From positions 62,001 through 126,000 of the forward strand of contig PDHQ01000080.1 in the NCBI GenBank assembly GCA_003339415.1: a stretch of DNA of 64,000 nucleotides, read 5' to 3'. Of the stretch, positions 36,799 through 50,459 are shown piece after piece (the first letter of the stretch is position 1; every line of letters starts with the position of its first letter). The notes below the pieces were generated by a model. That model was given only the letters and a program-made list of their open reading frames with translations, did not search any database and was not told where the DNA came from. Made by a program: the position numbers and the translations under genes. The DNA is from Ophiocordyceps camponoti-saundersi (nom. inval.). Taxonomy: Eukaryota; Ascomycota; Sordariomycetes; Hypocreales; Ophiocordycipitaceae.

Positions 36799-37391
36799 TA
36801 ATATAGGATATATAATAATACCCCTATAAATCGCCTAACCTTTTATAATATTTTACTAAGATTTCCCCTTTTAGGATTTTACTTAGATTTCCCTTAGAAA
36901 CTTTATTACTTTTACGCTTAGGAAATTACTAGGATTTCCTATTAGGATTTCTTTATAATAATTTATAGGATTTTACTAAGATTTCTTACTAGATCTAATA
37001 TTAAAATATATTTTTAGAAATCTACGGATTTTACTAAGAAATCCCTATATATTAGGAAATTACCGTATATTAGGAAATCTCCGTTTTACTAATATATACG
37101 GAAATTACCGTAAAATTCCCTTAAGTAAATATTTTTAAGATTATACTAAGAAATCTTCCTTAAGCTCCTAGCTATATAATTAGCTTAATATTCCTTTAAG
37201 TAGTAATTTAGATTTTTTATAATTATTATTTTAATTTTTAAAAAACTCTTACTTATACTTATACTTTTTATAATAGCTATTTTATAATCTTATAATTAGT
37301 AGCTAGCTTATTTCCTTCTTTTATATATTATATCTAATAGCTAGCTTAGTATATACGCTTACTAGAAGATTATATATATAAGCGTATAATA
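36799..37391 (+). repeat. Left LTR of the gypsy element
   Basis: 593 bp, starting TAATATAGGATA (terminal TG probably mutated to TA). It contains many short GATTT/AAATC words, such as repeated GGATTTTACTAAGATTTC and AGGAAATTACCG, giving internal near-inverted repeats. The right LTR is colinear. Confidence 0.88.
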
Positions 37392-38399
37392 ACTAATAGT
37401 AATTTTATATTATATTAACTTATAGATTTTTAGCTATTAAGGTAATAAGTTAGACCTAAAATATTTTTACTAATAAGATTTTATAAGCGTAAATTTTTAG
37501 CTTAGAAGAAAGCTTTACTATATTTATTACTTTACCTTAGCTATATATTATTTCTTTACCCCTAAACTTCTTAAGGTAATTAAAAAAAAGTTACCGCTAG
37601 GAAAGAAAAAGCTTATATTTTTAATATTTATAAAGAAGTAAAGAAACCTTACCCTTTTAAAGGTAAATTTCCTTTTTTATAATATAAAGAAATAAAGCTA
37701 GTTAGAAAGTATTTACTATATTAGGATAATCCTTAAAAAACTAAGTTACCTATTATAATTAATTATTTCTTAACTAATCTAAATATAGTTATAAACTATA
37801 ATTAATTATTTAAATAAGTAAATTAACTAAAATATATATTAAATAGTATCCTTTACTTATTTAAAACTCCTTTAGAAAATTAGCTACCTTTTATTTAAGA
37901 ATATTTTTAAATTATAAATAATACCGAAAATAAAAGTAAGTAACTTACCTTATAAGAGGAAGATAGTAAGAATACCGAGCTCCTCTTTTAAGAAAAAGGT
38001 AAGGAAAAGGCTAAGTTTTTTTTACTAAATAAAAGTAAGAAAACCTTTACGCTATTAGAATCCTCTCTAAAAGGAGAACCTTCTACCCCGAAGAAGAATA
38101 TTTTAAGGAAGTAATATTTTCTAAATCTTTTTATAATATTATTTAATTCCGGAAAACCTCCCCCTCTTTCCTTAAAAAAGGAAAAATTAATACGAATAAT
38201 TAATAAAATATTTTACTTTTATAATATTATACCTTAAAACTTAAATTACCTAGGATATATTAACTTAAAAGATAATTTATAATTATATAATTATATAATT
38301 AATTAAACTTATAAAAACTATTTAGATAATAAGTTTAGCTATAAGCTAAAAATATTAAATAATTTAAACTAGCTAGTATTTTTAATATTACTTTTAATT

Positions 38400-41300
38400 A
38401 GATAAAGGAAACTAATTAAACTATTATTTATTAAAGTATTAACCGATTTATAAATATTTTAAAATAAGTTATAGCTTAAAGCGAGGATTATATTAATAAA
38501 CTTATATAACTTATTCCCTCTTTTTTTAAAAATTATATTATAAAATAATATTCCGGAGATTTAAATTTATAAATTAAATTAAAACTTATTTTTCCTAGTT
38601 TTAGAATTTAAAGATAAGTAAAAGCTTTATAAAAAAGGTTTACTATCTAACTTAATATTACTATTCTTACTATATAAAAATAAAGCTTTATATTTTAAAA
38701 TATACTTATTAAAAAAGATTTCTAATTATAAGTATTAAAAATAAAAAGAATAGTTTAGGTAGCTCTTTATCTTAAATAATCTATATTAATAATTATCTTT
38801 TCCTAACTTAATATCTTTCTCTAAAAAACTTTCTAATAGCTAATTAGCGAAGATATTTTAGATAACTAAGTATATAAATATAAATAACTTATTCCGAACC
38901 TCTAAACTAAGCTAATTAAAGAAACTTAGGGTATTTTTTAAAATAACGCTACTTAATATATAACGTTAGGTAAGTTACTTTAATAAGAATATAAGGTAAA
39001 CGGTCCTAAGGAGAAATCCCCGTAAAATCCGGACTACTAATTAGAATATAAACTAAATAACTCCTTTAGAAAGCTAATATATAATACTTAGAAACTTTTT
39101 AATAAAAATATTAAGTTCAAAACGAAGATAAAGTAGCTTTTTTTTAAGAAAAATAAAGAAAGCTTAAAAAGTAATCCTATTCTTATTAACTTTACTTATA
39201 AACTTATAAATTAAAACCCTAATATAAATAGAGTCTTTACTATTTTTTTTAAAATATATAATATTATCCTTAGTATTTTAGAATAGCTTTTAAAAGATAA
39301 CTCCTTTAAGATATTTAAGAATAAATAACTAGCTAATAACTTATATTATTTTATTTTAGATCCTAAGAAATATAAGATAAAACCTCTTAATATTATTAGA
39401 GACCTTTTTCTTAAAAACCTTCCTATTATCGAAGCTACTTTATAAATAACTAATTTCTTTTTAAAATAAGTTTCCTATTTCTTTTATATAAAGATTTTAA
39501 TATTTAGTAAAAATAGATTTTTTAATATTATAAAAATATATATTAATATTAAAATAAATAGATCCCTTATTAGGAAAAACTTACTTAATAAGTTTAATAA
39601 TATTAATTATAATCTAATAAGAATTTAAAGCCTAAATAATATCGGATTAGCTTTAACTTATAGTTAAGCTATTTTTACTTTATATATTATTAGTAAAATT
39701 AATAGTAAGTTTTACCTTAGTAAGTTTAAAGCTACCGCTTAAATTATTAAGTATTTTCCTACTAGAGTTTTATTAAGATAAGGGTTTTTAATCCCTTATA
39801 AAATTAATATTTTCAACTCTTAATAAAAGCTTTAAATTTAACTTTACGGAGGAATATATATTAAATATTATTTTACTTATAAAGAACTAGCTATTTATAA
39901 ATATATAATAGCTATTTTAGTAATAATAATCCTTTTTTTTAATAAGCACGATTTTAGCACTAATTAAAGATCCTCCTAAGAATCGCGATTTTTTTTTCTT
40001 TCCTAATTTTTATTTTCTCTTTAGTTTAATTATTCGTAATTACTTTTATTTAACTATTTTTAACTTAAATAATAAGCTAATCTCTTTTAAATAGAGAGAA
40101 AAGGTTAATATTATACTAAATCTTAATAATTAATTTTTTTTTATAATACCTTAATAAATTATTAAAAAGGACTCCTTAGATAACCTTAATAAATATTTAA
40201 TATTAGACTCTCTTTTAGATTAAGTAATATTATCTAATAAAACTAATATTAACTTACTTTTTATTAGTATCCCGGATTTAAGTTAACTATACTAATTAGG
40301 TATCTTTAATATACCTAATATCTTAGAAAGTAAGGGAGAGTGCGGCGTTAAAATTTATACTCTTAATCCTTAGTTATCCGGAAAGGTAAAATAGCTATAT
40401 AATTCCTTTCCGAAATTATAGGAAAATATTAAACTAATTAATTTACCCTTAGAACGTTATCTAAAAATCCCCCTTATTAATAATTAATATAAGAAAAAAC
40501 TTAGTTTACGTCCTTACTTACTAAATAAACTTAATTAAGATTTCCTTAATAAAAAATATAATAATATATATTTATAAAATAAAATAAAATAGGCGCTTAA
40601 AATTTTACTTTTTGCTAGCTTATATTTTATTATTTAGAGAAAAGGTAAACTATATATTATTAATAACTTATAAGCTTTAAATAGCGTAGCCGTTCCCGAT
40701 ATATATCTAATACCTCTCCTTTAAAATATAATTTATAAGTTAGTAAGTAAAAAGGTTATTTTTACTATCGATATTTAAAGCTTTTTTTATTAGTCTCTTA
40801 TTTATTTAAATTACTAAGAGCAGTTTACGATTACTTCTTACCGCGGATTAAAAAAAGCTATAATCGCTTTTATAAAATATAAAAATTCGCCTACTTATAT
40901 ATAAAGATTTATTAATTATATTCTCTAACTATATAAAATATACGCTACTAAATATATTAATAATATAATAATCTTCTCCGATATTTTAGAGGATTATATT
41001 AAATATCTAACTATAATATTTAATCTTTTCGTTAATATAAATCTTTCCCTCTTTACCCTTAAATTATTCCTTTATTACCTATTTATAAAAATATTAAAAT
41101 ATTATATTAATAAATTTATATTAATAAATACTTAATCTTAAGTAAAAGCTTTATAAGATATTAAGTTCCTTAATATTTTATAATATCTTAAATAGTAAAT
41201 TAGATTAGTTAGATAGATAAGATATTTTATTCCCTATTTTACGTAATAAATTAACCTTTTTTAAAAACGTAAAATAGTAATATTCTAAGAAAGATAGGAA

Positions 41301-43540
41301 AATAAAGCACCTATTACTAAACTAAAAAGAAATACCTTTACCTCTTAATTTAAGATTATCTTAATAAAGGAAAAAACTAACTATTTTAATAATATTACTA
41401 ACGCTTTTTATAATAACGCTACTTTTAGTTAATTCTTTCCTAATTATTAACTTTTTTTATAAATTAATATTTTCTAAGAGAATAGTTTTATAGCTTATCT
41501 TTTCTATATTAATAATAAGAAATCCTAGAAACTATCTTTAGCTCCGCTTTAGTAATTTATTAAACTTATTTACTATCTTAATTATATATTTAAATTAGCC
41601 GAAATTAAATATTAGCTAACTAAACTTAAGATTTCCTACTTAGTTTAGGCTTATTATAAACTCCGAACTTATCTAATTAAAACCCGGAAACTAAAAATTA
41701 TAATTTTTATAAATTATATTACGATTTTAATAATTTTAAAATAAACCTCTTTTTTTATTATTAGTATAAGGAGTAATAATTACTTTACTTTTATTTCTTA
41801 GTTTCGAAGTTAATATTTTTTTAAAGTCCGATATATCCCTAATATTTTTAATATTCTTATAAACTTTCTTTTACGCCTTTTTTAAAAATAGCCCTAAAAA
41901 AAATAAGGAGAACTTAAAAATATTTAGGAAAGATTATATTAATTAAGAATATACGCTTATTTCCTTAAAAGCTATCCTTAATAACGTCTTCTAATATAGG
42001 ATTTCCGAAAAATATCTCCTTAATATATAATAATCCGAAATCTTAAAATAACTTAAAAATAAAAACTCTTAGGAAAGATTCGCTTTTATCTAAGTAAATA
42101 GCTTATTATATATTAAAGATATTAATTATTAATAATAACTTTATATTCCTAAAAGTTACGCTAAAAAAATTATTTCTAAGTATTATTTTTATAAATTTTA
42201 TACCGGCTAAAAATATATATAGGCTAAACTCTCCTTTAATTTTATTATTTCCTAACTAAAAAAGAAAATTAATAATTTTATAAATAAATATAATATTTAT
42301 AAATAAAATTAAACTAATAGATAAGCTCCTTTTAGGGAAATAGTTTCTATTTATTTTTTAGCGATTCCTTTTTATATAATTATAATAAATATTATTATTA
42401 AACTCCCTCTAATTTTTTCGGAAAATTTACTTTAATCTAAACTTAAAGGAAAGTTTTATAATACCCTTTTTATTATTACCGATAAGTTCTTAAAAATATA
42501 TATTTTTACCCCTAGATATAATTACTTTACTACTAAAAAATAAGCTTAGTAGCTATATAATAAGCTTACTTATTATAACTAAGGACTTTTAAAGTAAATT
42601 ATCTCTAATTAGGATTTAAAATTTATATCTAAATTCTAAAAAACCTTATAGTTTACCTTTAGCACTAAACTCCTAATATTAATTATATATTACTTATAAA
42701 CTAATAGTTTATTTAAAAAATAAAATTAGATTATTAAAATAGCTTTTAAATTCTTCGCTACTAAGTTCCCGATAAAATAATAAATTAACGCCTTACTAGC
42801 TTTTTAGTTTTTACTTAATAACTCCTTCTCCTTAATTATTAAAACTATATTAAGTAAGTTACTTATTAGATTTTAAATAAATAATAGTTTTTATTATTTA
42901 GGCGATTAAGCTTCCCTTAAATTTAGAGAAATATTAAAAAATAAGGTAATTATCTTTATTACTTATACTTAAGCTATAATAAAAAGATAATATAATAAAA
43001 AATACTAAAAGCTTAAATTTAAGCTTAGCGATTAAGTTTAGCTAAAACTTAGGAAAAGATATTCTATTCCTAATAGATAAGTAGCGAAGTTTTTAGAATA
43101 GTAAATTAGGCCTTTCCGCGTAATCGAAAAAATTAATTATTTAGCTTATTAATTAAATCTTAATAATTTTATAAATATTTATTTTATTATATTAGTTATA
43201 TAACTTTAATTAGCTAATATTTTAAAAGAATAACCTAGCCCTAAGCTTAATACCGATAACTATAAGATTAAATAAATCTTTAGTAAGAGAAAAGTTAAAA
43301 AAGGGCGAGGTACTATTTAAATAAAATACTTTATATATTAGAAAGGATACTTAAATAATAATAATTAATAAGTAGCTAAGAAGGACTTTTAATAAAAGGA
43401 GATAATTAAAAAATTTAAAAAAGAAAAAGATAAGTTAGAAGCTAAGCTAGAAATTACTAGGAAAAAATATATAAATACTTTTAAAAAGTACTAGCTATTA
43501 GAATAAGGTAAATAAGTTACTTAGTAATAAACCCGTAATA
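38400..43540 (+). pseudogene. Gypsy gag-pol relic with RT, RNase H, integrase, chromodomain
   Basis: Dead polyprotein. RT: palm motif written TAT-ATT-AAT-AAT at 40,953-40,964, preceded by 'D-x-x-SFFYQ' and 'YKNSPxYxQR'-like words (about 40,770-40,910) and followed by 'FSD-x-LE'. RNase H about 41,325-41,700 in the same phase. Integrase catalytic region: 'TDKFxK' near 42,478, 'SDRDPKF' (mutated) at 42,604-42,624 and the third acidic region near 42,715. The chromodomain GRGT...Y...W/Q-KGY motif spans 43,285-43,345. RT/RNase H and integrase/chromodomain lie in different phases, so a frame change occurred between about 41,700 and 42,139. The gag part (about 38,400-39,700) is inferred from position; its start is unknown. 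Confidence 0.82.
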
Positions 43541-43559
43541 TCTCTAGGAAATAATAAAC

Positions 43560-46355
43560 TTAACGCGTTACTATTTATATTAGATTTCCTTTTATTTTCT
43601 TACTTTTCTTCTCTTACTTCCTCTCTCTCTTATATATCCTTTTTTATTCCCCTCTATATTACTTATCTTTATTATATCTTCCTATATATTAGTTTTTATC
43701 CCCCTTATAATTATTTCTTTTTATCTTTTAATTCCTTTTATTATCCTTATATTATTTTCTTTTTTTTATACTTAAGATTAATCTTTCTTATAATAATCCT
43801 TATTATTCTCGCGATAAGATATACTATAAGTTATTTTATAAATAACTAATTTATACTCCCTTTATACTTATATTCGAAAGCTTTAAAAAAGCTATTTAGC
43901 TATTTAGAAACCTTATAAAATTTTAATATTTATTTAAGTTACTTACTTATAAGTTTAATAACTAAAAATCGAATAACTAAATAACTTTTATTACTTTAAA
44001 ATAATATTATAAAAAAAGGGATATAATTTATAATTTAGTAAGTTAAATAGTTATATTTATTATATTAATAAAAAAGTAAAAAAGTAAGCTAATAAAGAAT
44101 AACTCCCTAATAATAAAGATTATAATTCTAAGTACTTACTTTTAGATAATAAATACTCTAGCTTTAACTACTCTTTACTTAATATTTCTAAAATTATAGC
44201 GCTTAGATATTTTACTTAATAAATTACCGCGGTATCTTTTTCTACTACTAGCTTTACCTCTAAAATACTAGCTACTTTATTAAAAAGCTATACTTAACCT
44301 TTTTTACTATACTTCCTCGCTAATATTAAAAGTAATATTTTTCCGTAATTTAACTAGCTTAAAAAAAACTATTACGGCGCTTACGCGCTATTAGAAATTA
44401 TAAAAAATTATATTAAAAGCCTTATTACCGGGTAAATTTATTAAGAGTTAAAAGAGTTAGAGGAGATTAAGAGAATCCTAGCTATTATTTCTTATACTAA
44501 TTACTTTAATAAAATAGAAAAAATAATATTAATAGCTATAAAAAAGAAACTAAGGTTAAAAAAGCTACTTTTATTTTTAGAAAATCCTTAGTAAGGTATT
44601 TTATTACTCTTTCTACTCTTACTTAATAAAGCGTTTTTAGAACCTTTAATAAGTAAACTTACTTTACCTTTTAATAACTTAGAACCCCTATAATAGTTTT
44701 TAAAATTATAATCTAATTTTAAGAGGTTTTAGAAGCTAAAAAAGTTAAAAAGGCTAATAATAATTTCTTAGTAACTTATTATAATAGTTTAGTTTAGGTT
44801 ATTAAATACTCGCTTACTTTTTTCGTAATATATTATAATAAATAAGCTTTAGTATTTTAAGATATAAATATTACTTTAATTTAAATAACTTATTTTAATA
44901 AGTACTTTACTAAATATAATATTTCCCTTAGCTTAAGTTATATAGCGAAAATATTTAATATTAGTAATAAATAAATTATTAATTTCCCTATTTTAATATT
45001 TATCTTACTCGATACCTTAGCTTTTAAGAACCTATTAATTAATATTAATAAAATTACTATATTCGTTAATAAAAAGTTAATACTTATTAATTAAAGTAAG
45101 ATATTAGAGTTTTATAAAAGGAACTAATAAAACTCTTATATTTATATAAGAGAATAAACTTATTTACTTAGTAAAGGTATTATTATTTTACTTCTAGCTA
45201 TTACTATTAATTATATACTCTCCTTAGCTTAAAGCGATATTATTAGAAATAAGATAACTCTAAACTTTAGTAATATTCTTATTTTTAATATTTTAAATTT
45301 AATAAAAATAGCTCCCGATAATATTACTAAGAAGCTATATAGTTAGAAAAATAGCTTAGTTAAACTTTCTAATAATATTAAGTATATTATAACTATTAAG
45401 CTTATTAACGCTAATATATTTATCGATATAATAATAGATTAAGACTTTTTATAGCTTTTTATATAGCTTTAATATAAACTATAGCGGATATATATTAATA
45501 ACGCGCTTTATATAAAAAGCACGCGTTATATTATTTAACTATTAATAAGTAATAGCTATTATATTTATTTATCTATTATATTATAATAGATTTTTAAGTT
45601 ATTTAACTATTAATATATAATAATAATATATCCTCTAAGCTTAGGTAAGAACCTTATAAATTAGTATATTTTTAATATCGCTTTTTAATATCTTTATAAT
45701 ATAATACTAATTATATATTATTTTTTCCTTATATTTTATATATTATAAATAGAGAAAGAATATTAGCTATAATAAGAAGGCTAAGTAAAGCTTATTTATT
45801 ATAAACTACTCGCAATATACGCTAAAAGATAAGTATAAATTATTTATAATATAGTTAACTTTACTATTATTCTTAATATCTTAAACGCCTTTATCTTCGT
45901 AAAGTATATTATATTTAAAGCTATAAACTATATCTCTTACGCTAATTATAGTAAGATTATTTATATTCGCTTTTATATTATCGCCGTAACTTATATATAT
46001 AAATAATAAAGATAGTAAGATATTTCCTTTATTTTATTCTTTTAGTTTATATATTATATCGCGTCCTTTTTATTCCTATTTTCCTTTTTTAATATTATAA
46101 TACCCTTAACCGTAATATATATTCTTTTATATATATCTAATATATATTATAATTCTCCTTTATTACTCTTATCTTATTTTTTTATTTCTTTCCTACCTTA
46201 TATAAATTAATTTAATTCTCTATATATAGATCCCTAATAATATTTCTTAATTTATAGTTAAATATAGTTATTAGAGTTAATATAGAAAAGCCTTTAAGTA
46301 TAATAATAATTTCTAAAATAATATAAAGAGTTAATAAAGCTATTAGAATTCTTTT
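43560..46355 (+). other. Extra 2.8 kb between gypsy pol and right LTR
   Basis: Gypsy elements normally reach the polypurine tract soon after integrase. Here 2.8 kb follow. Part of it (about 44,850-45,860) has a plus-strand frame with stops only at positions explainable by Gln/Trp loss and with hydrophobic stretches near 45,700. It could be an additional ORF, a capture of host sequence, or a nested insertion whose ends I could not find (no flanking duplication or inverted repeats seen). I do not recognise a protein family. Confidence 0.4.
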
Positions 46356-46369
46356 TAAGCCCGGGGAGC

Positions 46370-46963
46370 TAATATAGGATATATAATAATACCCTTATAA
46401 ATCGCTTAACTTTTTATAATATTTTACTAAGATTTCCCCTCTTAAGATTTTACTCGGATTTCTTTTAGAAACTTTATTACCTTTATACTTAAGAAATTAT
46501 TAAGATTTCCTATTAGGATTTCTCTATAATAATTTTTAGGATTTTACTAAGATTTTTTACTAAATCTAATATTAAAATATACCTTTAGAAATCTCCGGAT
46601 TTTACTAGGAAATCCCCGTATATTAGGAAATTACCGCATATTAGAAAATCTCTATTTTACTAATATATACGGAAATTACCGTAAAATCCCCTTAGGTAAA
46701 TACTTTTAAAATTATATTAGGAAATCTTCCTTAAGCTCCTAGCTATATAATTAGCCTAGTATTCCTTTAGGTAGTAATTTAGATTCTTTTATAGTTATTA
46801 TTTTAATTCTTAAAAAACTCTTACTTATACTTATACTTTTTATAATAGCTATTTTATAATCTTATAATTAGTAGCTAGTTTATATCCCTCTTCTATATAT
46901 TATATCTAATAGCTAGCTTAGTATATACGCTTATTAGAAAATTATATATATAAGCGTATATTA
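46370..46963 (+). repeat. Right LTR of the gypsy element
   Basis: 594 bp direct repeat of 36,799-37,391 with mostly transition differences. The final three bases (TTA) differ by one base from the left copy (ATA) but give an exact AAAGG target duplication. Confidence 0.88.
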
Positions 46964-46968
46964 AAAGG

Positions 46969-47119
46969 AGTTTTTATACCTTAGTAAGGTAGTAAAAAAG
47001 AAATTAGAAATAACTTATTTAGTTTAATTTATAGTGAAAAATTAACTTATAAGGGAAGCTTTAAAATTATTATTTATATTAAATAAAATATTTAGCGTAT
47101 TACTTAGTATTTATTAATA
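46969..47119. other. H host fragment between gypsy and E1
   Basis: Short host sequence; its last 19 bases are the left target duplication of E1. No gene seen. Confidence 0.6.
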
Positions 47120-48991
47120 ATAATAATAATTTATATACTAATATACCTTATATAGCTTAGAACTATCTTATATATATTCTAAAAAAGGGAAAAACTAAAG
47201 AACTTAAAGTAAAACCCTCCCCTTAAGCGTTACTTTAGCTTTAAGTTAAACCCCGCTTATACCTAGCATTTTATATATTTAATAAGTTAGGTATTAACTA
47301 ATAATTTAAAAGCTAATATTTCCCTTATAGCGGACTTAGTAATAGTAAAAGTATATATAAACTAAGTCTAATATAGAGTTTATATAGCTTACTTATCCTC
47401 CTAGCTATTATTATCGCTATAAACTAAATCCTTATATTTAATTAAAATAGCTTTAATAATTTAATTTATTAAAGCTTTATTAGCGTAGCTTAGGAATATA
47501 TAAAAATTTTATTATTCTATAATAAACCTTATAATAGCTAATTTTAAAAAATAGCTAGAATACTATAGCGGAGCTATAAATAAGTATAAAGTCGGAGTCG
47601 GAGAAGGAGGTGTTATTATATTCGCTTTTTAGCGTTTCCGCCTTAGCTATTATTAGTTTTTAGTTAGCGCCGGAGGGGGAGGAGGAGGGGTAATATATAT
47701 AAAATTCTAATCTATAAACTTTTAAAGTTAAGTAATATATATATTTTTTGCCTAGTTTTATACTACTCTTATCTTAAGGTAAAGTTAACTTTACTTAAAG
47801 TAAAACTTTTAATAAAAAAAGTAATAATATAATTTTTTTTTATAAGTTATAAAATAAGTAAATTTACTTTTTATATATAAAATAATAAAATATTTATTAT
47901 ATTATAGCTTTACTATATAATATTTAATAATATATTTAAGTTAATAATACTTAAAATATTACTAAAGTTAAACTTTTAGCGTATATAATTCGGCGTTAAA
48001 AATCTCCGCTTATATTATTATATTTTTATTATAAATTTAGTTTATATCTATTATATTATAAATAATAATTAATAAAAAACTTTATTAGATTTTAAAATAA
48101 TATCTTTTTATATATAATTATATTATTAAAATTTTATTTAATAACTTAACCTTTTTCTAAAAAGTTTCCTTACCGCTTTATTATAAAGTTTATACTAGTA
48201 CTTTTTTTATAATAAGAGTATAATTTTTACTAATTAAGTATACCTTTTCTTTAAAAGTAATATAAAGCTATTTTAAATTAGATAAGAGCTTATAAATAAT
48301 ATCTTAAATTATTATTATAATATTACTATTAGGTAATTTCCTTATTATAAGAGCTTAGCTTTATTCGCGGAGTTTATAATTAATACTTATTATAATCGCC
48401 TTAAGGCCTTAAACTTAAAGCGGAGTAGCTATAAAATTAAAATAAATTATAAGCTATTATTTATATTACTTAAGAATTTACTTTTTAATAGTTTTCTCTA
48501 GCGTTTTAGCTATAACTATAGCTTATATTAAAGGAGTTCCGCTCTCCTTAAAGCTATAGAAAAAAAAGGAAATTATAGTTATAATAGCTAAGGAGATAAT
48601 ACTAACTAATAAAGTTAAAGTAAAAAGGGCACCTCCCTAAACTTTTTTAAAATCTGCTATTTATTTAATAATAACTTATATAAAAATAAAGATATCTTTT
48701 AAAATAATCTTACTAATACTTACCTTAGCTTTTAATAAAGTAATAAATATAATAAACTTTTAAGTTTAAGATTATTATAATTTAAAGTAAAGTTATATTC
48801 TAAGTAAAAAAGTTTCGCGGTTATAATTAACTTATATAGCGTTACCTTTCCTCCTAAAGTTATTTTAAGCGCGGCTAGCTATTATTATAAGGTAATAAAA
48901 GGAGCGGAGTCCGCTTATAATATAAAAATAAAAAGTTTATATCCGCGTTACTATAAGCGCGAAGTTTATAAAATATATAAAAGTTATATAA
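47120..48991 (-). mobile_element. Unknown element E, copy 1 (1.87 kb, non-LTR-like)
   Basis: Flanked by a perfect 19-bp duplication TACTTAGTATTTATTAATA (47,101-47,119 and 48,992-49,010). The left edge starts with TAA repeats, which on the minus strand is a simple-repeat tail; variable-length duplications plus a simple-repeat tail suggest retrotransposition by target priming, with the minus strand as sense. It has no LTRs or long inverted repeats. It is colinear with E2 (55,946-57,823). Minus-strand frames show conserved words between copies (around 47,740-47,830, an 'LPQ...LTLPQDKSS'-like stretch), but no RT box or other known domain was recognised. It may be a non-autonomous LINE relative. 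Confidence 0.7.
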
Positions 48992-49010
48992 TACTTAGTA
49001 TTTATTAATA

Positions 49011-49739
49011 TTATAGCTTTATATTAAATATACTTAAAAAGATAATTTATAATAATTATAAGGAAATAAAGCTAAAATTTATTAAAAATAGAAAACTTAG
49101 TTATATAGTTTATTAAAAAAGTAATTTAAAACTATTTAAGTAAAAATAATAGTTAAAATAATCCTTAGCGCTATTAGTAATTTAAATAATCCTTATAATA
49201 AGAATAGTTATAAATAAAATATATTATATTTATAAATATCTTATTTTAATAAAATTTCTATAAAAATATAAAAATAATAGTTTTATTATAATATCTTATT
49301 ATAAAAAAGTTATATATTTATTAGATAAGTATAATAATAAAAAAATATTATTAAAAGACCTAAAAATAGCTTTAAAATTATTATTACTTATAAGTAAAAA
49401 AGGAGTAATTTATAATTTACTTATAAATACTAGCTTTTAGCGGAAATTTCTAAGTAAAGGAATAGATTACTTAATAGCGGATATTATAAAATAAGTTAAT
49501 ATAAAAAGCTACTAATTAAAATCCTTATAAGGTTTTATTTTAAAAAAAGCTAAGGTATTAAAAATAAAAAGTAAAATAATAAAGGAGTTAAGTAAAGCGA
49601 AGCTAAATTAAACTAAATATAACTTAAAAAAATAAATAAAGATAAGCTATATAATCTAGCTATAATAATCTTTTATACCGCGGCGTTTTTACTCCTTTTA
49701 AAAGAGAATATTTAGCTAAGATACTTATATACTAAAGCG
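49011..49739. other. H host fragment between E1 and copia, no assignable gene
   Basis: 730 bp of RIP-mutated host sequence. A plus-strand frame (about 49,370-49,700) is Lys-rich and open apart from Gln/Trp-type stops; no family recognised. It ends at the copia target duplication GTATT. Confidence 0.4.
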
Positions 49740-49744
49740 GTATT

Positions 49745-50419
49745 TATAAGTGCTTATAATAATTTTTATTCTTTATAACAAATAATAAAAGTATAAATAA
49801 CTAATATAAAAATATAATAACTACTTTATAATATAATATAGATAATCTAGTATTTTATTATATTTATTATATAAATAAATAACTAAGGTTATTATTTTAT
49901 ACCTTAAAAGCACTAGCATAATATATTATTACCTTCGTATATAAGGCTCCGGCCCTCTAAGGCTAAGAATAATATAAACCTTTAAGACCTTATACGGATC
50001 CGTCACGGTCGGCGTTTCTAAACTTTACGGAAATAGGTAATATAGAAAGCCGAATATTAAACTAATTATAATACTTTCCGAACTTCCGAAAATACTCCTA
50101 AATATATTATCTTCTAGTATATAGAATAACCCTCTCCTTAACCGGAAAGGTTACTACGTTTATAAGAAATTAAGTATTTAAAGAAAAGGTTTTTCCTACT
50201 ACTTAGTAGATAGTAATTTAATTACTTACTCTTTTCCTTACTTTTTAAATAATCTTATTATTAACTTATTATTATAAAACTATTACTATTCTAATTTAAT
50301 TTAAACGCGCTTCTATATTTAATAATCCTATTATTTAAATCTCTATTACTAGATAATTAATTATCTTCCTAACTTTAAACTAATTAAAAATACTATCTAA
50401 CTTCTATCTTATATTTATA
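49745..50419 (+). repeat. Left LTR of copia copy 1
   Basis: 675 bp, starting TATAAGTGCTTATAAT (TG to TA) and ending CTTATATTTATA. It contains the well-conserved CG-rich segment GGCTCCGGCCCTCTAAGGCT, identical in all three LTR copies. Confidence 0.92.
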
Positions 50420-50459
50420 TAATAATAATTCCTCTTACTTTAAAAAGGCTATAAGAAAT

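Larger units (their letters stand above)
36799..46963 (+). mobile_element. Ty3/gypsy LTR retrotransposon (chromovirus type), 10.2 kb
   Basis: Two 593-594-bp LTRs (36,799-37,391; 46,370-46,963) bracket pol sequence in the order RT (YVDD at 40,953-40,964), RNase H (about 41,320-41,700), integrase (about 42,140-43,000) and chromodomain (43,240-43,400). RT before integrase defines Ty3/gypsy; the chromodomain places it among chromoviruses. AAAGG occurs directly before the left LTR (36,794-36,798) and directly after the right LTR (46,964-46,968). A purine-rich AGCCCGGGGAGC lies just before the right LTR. Unusual: 2.8 kb separate the end of pol from the right LTR. It is inactivated by RIP and at least one frame change. 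Confidence 0.9.
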
